From: Amycolatopsis thermoflava N1165
GTDB taxonomy: Bacteria; Actinomycetota; Actinomycetes; Mycobacteriales; Pseudonocardiaceae
Reading direction: 5' to 3'
Length of the DNA: 64,000 nt
Assembly (NCBI RefSeq): GCF_000473265.1
Contig: NZ_KI421511.1
Span: forward strand, 1,725,731 to 1,789,730
The position numbers and the translations under genes were made by a program. Position 1 is the first letter of the stretch. Each line of letters starts with the position of its first letter. Below the pieces are notes generated by a model, which saw only the letters and a program-made list of their open reading frames with translations, ran no database searches and was not told the origin of the DNA. Positions 59,357 to 64,000 of the stretch are shown in pieces.

Positions 59357-60796
59357 ATGGCCGCCCCCGCGACCACTCCGCCCGACGCCACGCTCGAGGC
59401 GCCGCCGCGGTCCGGGCTGCTCATCGGCGTGCTGGTCGTCTCCGCGTTCGTGATGATCCTGAACGAGACGATCCTGAGCGTCGCGCTGCGCGACCTCACC
59501 GCCGACCTGGCCGTCTCCACCACCACGGTGCAGTGGCTGACCAGCGGGTTCCTGCTGACGATGGCGGTGGTCATCCCGACCACCGGGTTCCTGCTCGAAC
59601 GGTTCACCCCGCGCCAGGTGTTCCTCGCGTCGCTGACTCTGTTCAGCGCGGGCACCGCGATCAGCGGGCTCGCGCCCGGCTTCGGCATGCTGATGGCCGG
59701 GCGCGTGGTCCAGGCGTGCGGCACCGCCGTGATGCTGCCGCTGCTGATGACGTCGGTGATGCGCCTGGTGCCGGAGAACAAGCGCGGCGCGACGATGGGC
59801 ACGATCACCATCGTGATCGCCGTGGCCCCCGCGGTGGGGCCGACGATCGGCGGGGCGGTGCTGGCGTCGCTGGGCTGGCGCTGGATGTTCTGGATCGTGC
59901 TCCCGCTGGCGCTGGCCGCGCTGGCGGTCGGCGCGACGTGGTTCCGCCTGGACAGTTCGACCCGGAAGGTGCCGCTGGACGTGCCGTCGGTGCTGCTGTC
60001 CGCGCTCGGGTTCGGCGGCGTGCTCTACGGCCTGGCCGGCATCGGCGAAGGCGGCGGGCACTCGCCGGTGCCGCCGTGGGCCACGATCGTCGGCGGGCTC
60101 GCCCTGCTGGCCGTGTTCACCTGGCGGCAGACGCGGCTGCAGCGCGCGGACCGGGCGCTGCTGGACCTGCGGCCGTTCACGCACCGCAGTTTCGTCGTCG
60201 CGCTGGTGCTGGCCGCGCTGCTGTTCGTGTGCCTGCTCGGGGTCGCCTCGATCATGCTGCCGCTGTACCTGCAGACCGTGCTGCACACGAGCACGTTCGT
60301 CAGCGGGCTGGCGGTGCTGCCCGGCGGCCTGACGCTCGGGTTGCTGGGCCGCCCCGTGGGCGCGCTGTTCGACCGGTTCGGCGCGCGGCCGCTGGTAATC
60401 CCCGGCGCGGCGGCGCTGGCGGTGTCGATGTGGCTGTTCGCGCTGCTCGGGCCGGGTTCGCCGCTGGCCGCCGTGATCGCGATCCACGTGCTGCTGATGG
60501 CCGGGCTCGGGTTCATGATGACCCCGCTGATGACGGAGTCGCTCGGCGTGCTGCCGGACCACCTGTACTCGCACGGCAGCGCGATCCTGGCGACGCTGCA
60601 GCAGGTCGCGGGCGCGTTCGGCACCGCGGTGTTCGTCAGCGTGGCCACGCTGGGCAGCAACGACCCGGCGGGCACCCCGGACGCCACCGGCCTGCGCACG
60701 GCGTTCGTGGTGGCCGGCGTCGTCGGGGTGCTCGCACTGGTGACCGCGTTGTTCGTGCGCAAACCCGCTGCCGCCGCGGTGCCTGCGGCGCACTGA
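59357..60796 (+). CDS. DHA2-type multidrug MFS transporter
   Basis: A 479-residue permease with about 14 helices: VLVVSAFVMILNETILSVAL (helix 1), TTVQWLTSGFLLTMAVVIPT, and motif C-like AVGPTIGGAVLASLGWRWMF in helix 5. This resembles LmrB/EmrB-type exporters. GAGG lies 7 nt before the ATG. No TetR partner is adjacent, unlike the copy at 1546-3069. Its last codons are part of a direct repeat that recurs at about 61000. Confidence 0.9.
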   Translation: MAAPATTPPDATLEAPPRSGLLIGVLVVSAFVMILNETILSVALRDLTADLAVSTTTVQWLTSGFLLTMAVVIPTTGFLLERFTPRQVFLASLTLFSAGTAISGLAPGFGMLMAGRVVQACGTAVMLPLLMTSVMRLVPENKRGATMGTITIVIAVAPAVGPTIGGAVLASLGWRWMFWIVLPLALAALAVGATWFRLDSSTRKVPLDVPSVLLSALGFGGVLYGLAGIGEGGGHSPVPPWATIVGGLALLAVFTWRQTRLQRADRALLDLRPFTHRSFVVALVLAALLFVCLLGVASIMLPLYLQTVLHTSTFVSGLAVLPGGLTLGLLGRPVGALFDRFGARPLVIPGAAALAVSMWLFALLGPGSPLAAVIAIHVLLMAGLGFMMTPLMTESLGVLPDHLYSHGSAILATLQQVAGAFGTAVFVSVATLGSNDPAGTPDATGLRTAFVVAGVVGVLALVTALFVRKPAAAAVPAAH

Positions 60797-61123
60797 CCGC
60801 GGGCGCTACCCCCGCCGACGCACCACCCCCGCCGGCGTCGCCGCTGGGCAGCCCGCGCGCTGAGCGCGAGCACCCGGCGGGTGGCCGCGCTGCGGGGCAT
60901 CACCTGCCTGCCGCAGGCGAAGCCTTGGGCGCCAACCGCCCTTCGCGCGACCACCACCCTGCCGAGCCGCCGCCGTGGATCCACCGATGGAGCAAGCCCG
61001 CTGTTGCCGCCGCGGCGCCTGCCGCGCACCGAGCGCGGGCGCTACCCCCGCCGACGCACCACCCCCGCCGACGCACCACCCCCGCCGGCGTCGCCGCTGG
61101 GCAGCCCGCGCACTGAGCGCGGG
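60764..61123. repeat. Imperfect direct repeats in the gap after the DHA2 gene
   Basis: A unit of roughly 110 bp (60764-60870), which begins in the DHA2 gene's final codons, recurs at 60997-61123 with scattered changes. Within it, CGACGCACCACCCCCGC-like 17-bp steps occur once in the first and twice in the second copy. The gap 60797-61225 holds no gene. Confidence 0.65.
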
Positions 61124-61131
61124 CTGCCCAG
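61097..61131. terminator. Strong bidirectional hairpin
   Basis: Perfect 15-bp arms CTGGGCAGCCCGCGC (61097-61111) and GCGCGGGCTGCCCAG (61117-61131) with a 5-nt loop lie between convergent genes. The equivalent place in the first repeat copy (about 60843-60875) is only partly complementary. Confidence 0.7.
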
Positions 61132-61225
61132 TTCTCGCTCACCGTGGCGGTGGCGGCATCGTGGCCGAGCAGCCCGCGCGGTAGCCAGGCGCTGCGACGG
61201 CCATGGCGTGGGCAAACACGCCAGC

Positions 61226-61852
61226 TCAGTAGCCGCGCGCGATCCACTCCGCCAGGTGCGGCGCTTCGGTTCCGATGGTGGTGCCGTCGCCGTGGCCGGT
61301 GTGCACCCGGGTGTCCTCGGGGAGCTTGAACAGCCGGTCCCGGATCGAGTCGATGATCGTCGGGAAGTCCGAGAACGACCGGCCCGTCGCGCCCGGCCCG
61401 CCGGCGAACAACGTGTCGCCGGTGAACAGCGCCTTCGCTTCGGGCAGGTGCAGGCACACCGATCCGGGCGAGTGGCCGGGGGTGTGGATCAGCTCGATCT
61501 CGGTGCCCGCGACGGCGATGCGCTGACCGTCGTCGGCCTTCCAGAACGCCTGCCCGGCGTGGGTCATGTCCCACAGCTCCTGGTCGCCCGGGTGCAGGAG
61601 CACCGGCGCATACAGCTGCTCGCCGAGCTGCGGCGCGTACGTCACGTGGTCGTTGTGCCCGTGCGTGCAGATCACCGCGACCACCTTGCGCCCCGCGACG
61701 GCCTCGACGATCGGCTTGTCGTCGTGCGCGGCGTCGACCACCACCACCTCGCGGTCGTCGCCGATGAGCCAGACGTTGTTGTCGACCTCCCAGCTGCCGC
61801 CGTCGAGTTCGAAGACACCGGAGGTGACGACCCGGTCGATCCGGAAGCTCAC
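61226..61852 (-). CDS. MBL-fold hydrolase paired with the mycothiol dehydrogenase
   Basis: A 208-residue metallo-beta-lactamase-fold protein with THGHNDHV (HxHxDH), [14 protein letters not shown] and FTGDTLF, and glyoxalase-II-like order. GTG 61852 overlaps the dehydrogenase stop (GTGA). In mycobacteria the equivalent gene also follows mscR, and a role in hydrolysing S-formylmycothiol or a related thioester is suspected. Cytosolic. Confidence 0.9.
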   Translation of the reverse strand: MSFRIDRVVTSGVFELDGGSWEVDNNVWLIGDDREVVVVDAAHDDKPIVEAVAGRKVVAVICTHGHNDHVTYAPQLGEQLYAPVLLHPGDQELWDMTHAGQAFWKADDGQRIAVAGTEIELIHTPGHSPGSVCLHLPEAKALFTGDTLFAGGPGATGRSFSDFPTIIDSIRDRLFKLPEDTRVHTGHGDGTTIGTEAPHLAEWIARGY

Positions 61853-62934
61853 CAGACCACCACCGAACGCAGCACCTCGCCGGCGTGCATGGTGTGGAAG
61901 GCCTTCTCGACGTCGTCCAGCGAGATGCGCTCGGTGACGAACTTGTCCAGCGGCAGCCTGCCCTGCAGGTGCAGGTCGATCAGCACCGGGAAGTCCCGTT
62001 CCGGCAGGCAGTCGCCGTACCAGGACGACTTCAGCGCGCCGCCGCGGGAGAAGAAGTCGAGCAGCGGCATCTCCAGGCGCATGTCCGGGGTCGGGACGCC
62101 GACCAGCACCACCGTGCCGGCGAGGTCGCGCGCGTAAAAGGCCTGCTTCCAGGTCTCCGGCCTGCCCACCGCGTCGATCACCACGTCCGCGCCGAACCCG
62201 CCGGTCAGGGCCTGGACGGCCTCGACGACGTCGGTCTCGGTGGCGTTCACCGTGTGCGTGGCGCCCAGTTCGGTCGCCCACTCGAGCTTCTTCGCGTCGC
62301 GGTCCACGGCGATGATCTTGTTCGCCCCGGCCAGGCGCGCCCCGGCGATGGCCGCGTCGCCCACACCACCGCAGCCGATCACCGCGACGGAATCGCCGCG
62401 GCTCACCGCGCCGGTGTTGACCGCCGCGCCCAGCCCGGCCATCACACCGCAGCCGAGCAGGCCGGCGACGGCGGGGTCGGCGGCCGGGTCGACCTTGGTG
62501 CACTGCCCGGCGTGCACGAGCGTCTTGTCCGCGAACGCGCCGATGCCCAGCGCCGGGGTCAGCTCGGTGCCGTCGGTCAGGGTCATCTTCTGGGTGGCGT
62601 TGAACGTGCTGAAGCAGTACTGCGGGCGGCCGCGTTTGCAGGCGCGGCACTGGCCGCACACGGCACGCCAGTTGAGGACGACGTAGTCGCCCGGCTGGAC
62701 CGAGTCGACGCCTTCGCCGACGCTTTCGACGGTGCCGGCGGCCTCGTGCCCGAGCAGGAACGGGAACTCGTCGTTGATGCCGCCCTCGCGGTAGGTCAGG
62801 TCGGTGTGGCACACCCCGCACGCGGCGATCGCGACCACGACCTCACCGGGGCTGGGGTCGGGGATCACGATGTCGGTGAGCTCGACCGGAGCTCCCTTCG
62901 AGCGGGCGATCACGCCGCGGACCGTCTGTGGCAT
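61849..62934 (-). CDS. mscR: S-(hydroxymethyl)mycothiol dehydrogenase
   Basis: A 361-residue zinc-dependent class III-type alcohol dehydrogenase. Catalytic zinc ligands are in [11 protein letters not shown] and [13 protein letters not shown]; the structural zinc site is [15 protein letters not shown]. The NAD site is [39 protein letters not shown] matches mycothiol-dependent formaldehyde dehydrogenases (also S-nitrosomycothiol reductase). The ATG at 62934 is preceded by AAAGGA. The cofactor mycothiol confirms an actinobacterial host. Confidence 0.9.
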   Translation of the reverse strand: MPQTVRGVIARSKGAPVELTDIVIPDPSPGEVVVAIAACGVCHTDLTYREGGINDEFPFLLGHEAAGTVESVGEGVDSVQPGDYVVLNWRAVCGQCRACKRGRPQYCFSTFNATQKMTLTDGTELTPALGIGAFADKTLVHAGQCTKVDPAADPAVAGLLGCGVMAGLGAAVNTGAVSRGDSVAVIGCGGVGDAAIAGARLAGANKIIAVDRDAKKLEWATELGATHTVNATETDVVEAVQALTGGFGADVVIDAVGRPETWKQAFYARDLAGTVVLVGVPTPDMRLEMPLLDFFSRGGALKSSWYGDCLPERDFPVLIDLHLQGRLPLDKFVTERISLDDVEKAFHTMHAGEVLRSVVVW

Positions 62935-62975
62935 CGGCTGTTCCTTTCGGTGGAGAAGCATGCGCGGTGACGCAT

Positions 62976-63030
62976 ACCGTTGGCGACGGTAGCCCCGAGT
63001 GGCGTTTCCGCGACCTGGTCGTCGGACCAG
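62976..63030. promoter_or_regulatory. Dyads between mscR and the divergent regulator
   Basis: ACCGT-N5-ACGGT (62976-62990) and CTGGTC-GTCG-GACCAG (63015-63030) are the only dyads in the 127-bp divergent gap. Either could bind the regulator encoded at 63062. Confidence 0.35.
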
Positions 63031-63061
63031 TAAAACCTCGACCTCCGGTTAGAGTGGCCGC

Positions 63062-64000
63062 ATGGATCCGGTGACCGACCTGGTGGCTCTGCGAGAGGTC
63101 GTGGACGGGCCGCTGCACGAGATCGCCCGCCGCCTCTCGCGGTTCCTCGGCGAGCGGTGGCCGCACACCGCGCTGGTCGTGTTCACCCGGGAGTGCACCG
63201 GGCGGCCACGCAAGGTCGCCGGCGCCACCGAGATGATCAACAAGGTCACGATCGGCGAGCTGGAGGAGCTGAAGGCCGCGGTCGAGCCCGGCCGTCCGGT
63301 CAGCACGACCGCGTCGATCGCGGGCGCGGAGCGGACCGTGTGGGTGGTGCTCGATCCGGCCGGCACGCTGCTGGTGCTGGTCCCCCGTGCGGCGCGGCGG
63401 CGGCTGCCGGAGCCGGAGCTGCTGGCCGCGATCTTCGGCCTGGTGGTGACCTCGATCAGCCAGCAGGTCGCCCAGGCCAGCCCCGACTACCTCGCCGAGT
63501 CGCGGGCCGCGTCGAGTGAGCGGGAGCGGACGATCGCCGAGCTGGCGGCCGCGCACGAGGCGGCGCTGGTGGCGATCCTGACCCCGCTGCGGTCCGCCGG
63601 CCTGGATGACCGCCGGGCGCGGCTGTCGGCGGCGGACTCGGCGTCGGCGGCGTTGCTGGCGCTGCGGTCGGCGCGGAAGTCGGACCAGGCGCTGTCCGAG
63701 GAGGCGGCGCCGGAGGCGTTCGCCCGGCTGCGCGAGGACATCCGGCAGATGCTGCGGCATCACGAGGCGCCGATCGAGTTCGTCGCACCGTCGGGCGGTT
63801 CCGTGCCCGGCGAGATCGCCCATGCCGCACGGGCGATGACGCGGACCGCCGTACTGGCGTTCACCGCCCAGCAGGGCCTGGCGCGCCTGCGGATCGCGTG
63901 GTCGAGCGACGGCGCGAGCCTGGTGGTCGACGTGCGGGACCAGGGGTCCGGGGAGCTGGACGTGGACGCGCTGCGCCGGGGCCTGCAGGGCCGGGCGCGC
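63062..64000 (+). CDS. Regulator with GAF-like and ATPase-like parts, 3' cut by window
   Basis: The frame is open from ATG 63062 to the window end (313 residues, partial). Residues 1-140 look GAF-like (EIARRLSRFLGERWPHTALV, VWVVLDPAGTLLVLVPRAAR). A coiled region around 150-200 (SSERERTIAELAAAHEAALV) follows, then a helix-rich stretch and LRIAWSSDGASLVVDVRDQG, reminiscent of a HATPase fold of sensor kinases. A LuxR-type DNA-binding end may follow beyond the window. No ribosome site is obvious. Divergence from mscR suggests it senses aldehyde or thiol stress, which is inference. Confidence 0.6.
   Translation, partial: MDPVTDLVALREVVDGPLHEIARRLSRFLGERWPHTALVVFTRECTGRPRKVAGATEMINKVTIGELEELKAAVEPGRPVSTTASIAGAERTVWVVLDPAGTLLVLVPRAARRRLPEPELLAAIFGLVVTSISQQVAQASPDYLAESRAASSERERTIAELAAAHEAALVAILTPLRSAGLDDRRARLSAADSASAALLALRSARKSDQALSEEAAPEAFARLREDIRQMLRHHEAPIEFVAPSGGSVPGEIAHAARAMTRTAVLAFTAQQGLARLRIAWSSDGASLVVDVRDQGSGELDVDALRRGLQGRAR

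Noticed and set aside
60797-61131. CRISPR-like short repeats
   Set aside because: Repeat steps are tandem without unique spacers of constant size, and no cas gene is near.
1-64000. tRNA, rRNA, origin or phage attachment site
   Set aside because: No cloverleaf with a conserved TTCGA arm, no rRNA core segments, no DnaA-box cluster and no integrase were seen on reading both strands; a covariance search would settle this.

Overview
The window is chromosomal DNA from a very high-GC, gene-dense actinobacterium. An S-(hydroxymethyl)mycothiol-type dehydrogenase, a DevR/DosR response regulator, several putative leaderless mRNAs and a Streptomyces-type gas vesicle cluster all point to Actinomycetes. 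Overall gene style suggests a Pseudonocardiaceae member such as Amycolatopsis, but that rank is inference. No rRNA, tRNA or CRISPR array was seen.

Layout. 1-4.5 kb: the end of an SDR gene, a HEAT-repeat protein, a TetR/DHA2 efflux pair sharing two operators, and a methyltransferase. 4.6-12.4 kb: a stress/buoyancy island with a devR (dosR) orthologue lacking an adjacent kinase, genes for a GerW-like protein, a mechanosensitive-type channel and a GlsB-like protein, and a tightly overlapping gas vesicle operon in the order gvpY-like, gvpZ-like, A, F, G, O, J, L, S, K, read leftward from a SigB-like promoter. A 17-nt motif is shared by the upstream regions of devR and the GerW-like gene. 12.4-17.2 kb: an HTH-nucleotidyltransferase gene whose stop lies in an IS remnant, a sulfite-oxidase-type enzyme, an ArsR-SRPBCC fusion, a LysR regulator and a frameshifted shbA-like sigma relic.

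17.2-25.2 kb: an acetyltransferase, cyclase, MHS transporter and M20 amidohydrolase set with a two-unit Lrp regulator, then a YjbR protein, an ECF41/SigJ-type sigma factor, and a GlxA regulator with an isochorismatase-type hydrolase. 25.2-32.5 kb: the glycerol locus (IclR regulator, glpF, glpK, glpD) plus a second glycerol kinase carrying a C-terminal hemerythrin-like domain; an array of hairpins with TGA(C/T) loops follows glpD. 32.6-37.6 kb: a MarR/methyltransferase pair, a copper-radical-oxidase-like protein with five N-terminal repeats behind two small genes, and a Lrp regulator.

37.8-49.4 kb: a POT peptide transporter coupled to a prolidase-like amidohydrolase, a decayed secreted-protein gene, and a PucR-type regulator facing a six-gene catabolic operon (ALDH, MFS, FAD monooxygenase, cupin, ACMSD-like amidohydrolase, OYE-like flavoenzyme). 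49.4-59.2 kb: thiolase, TetR, flavin monooxygenase, serine hydrolase, an internally deleted IS481-type element, SGNH hydrolase, TetR, acyl-CoA synthetase, SDR and MaoC genes, which look like lipid or xenobiotic oxidation modules. 59.3-64 kb: a DHA2 efflux pump, a repeat-rich gap with a strong hairpin, the mycothiol-dependent formaldehyde detoxification pair, and the start of a divergent regulator cut by the window edge.
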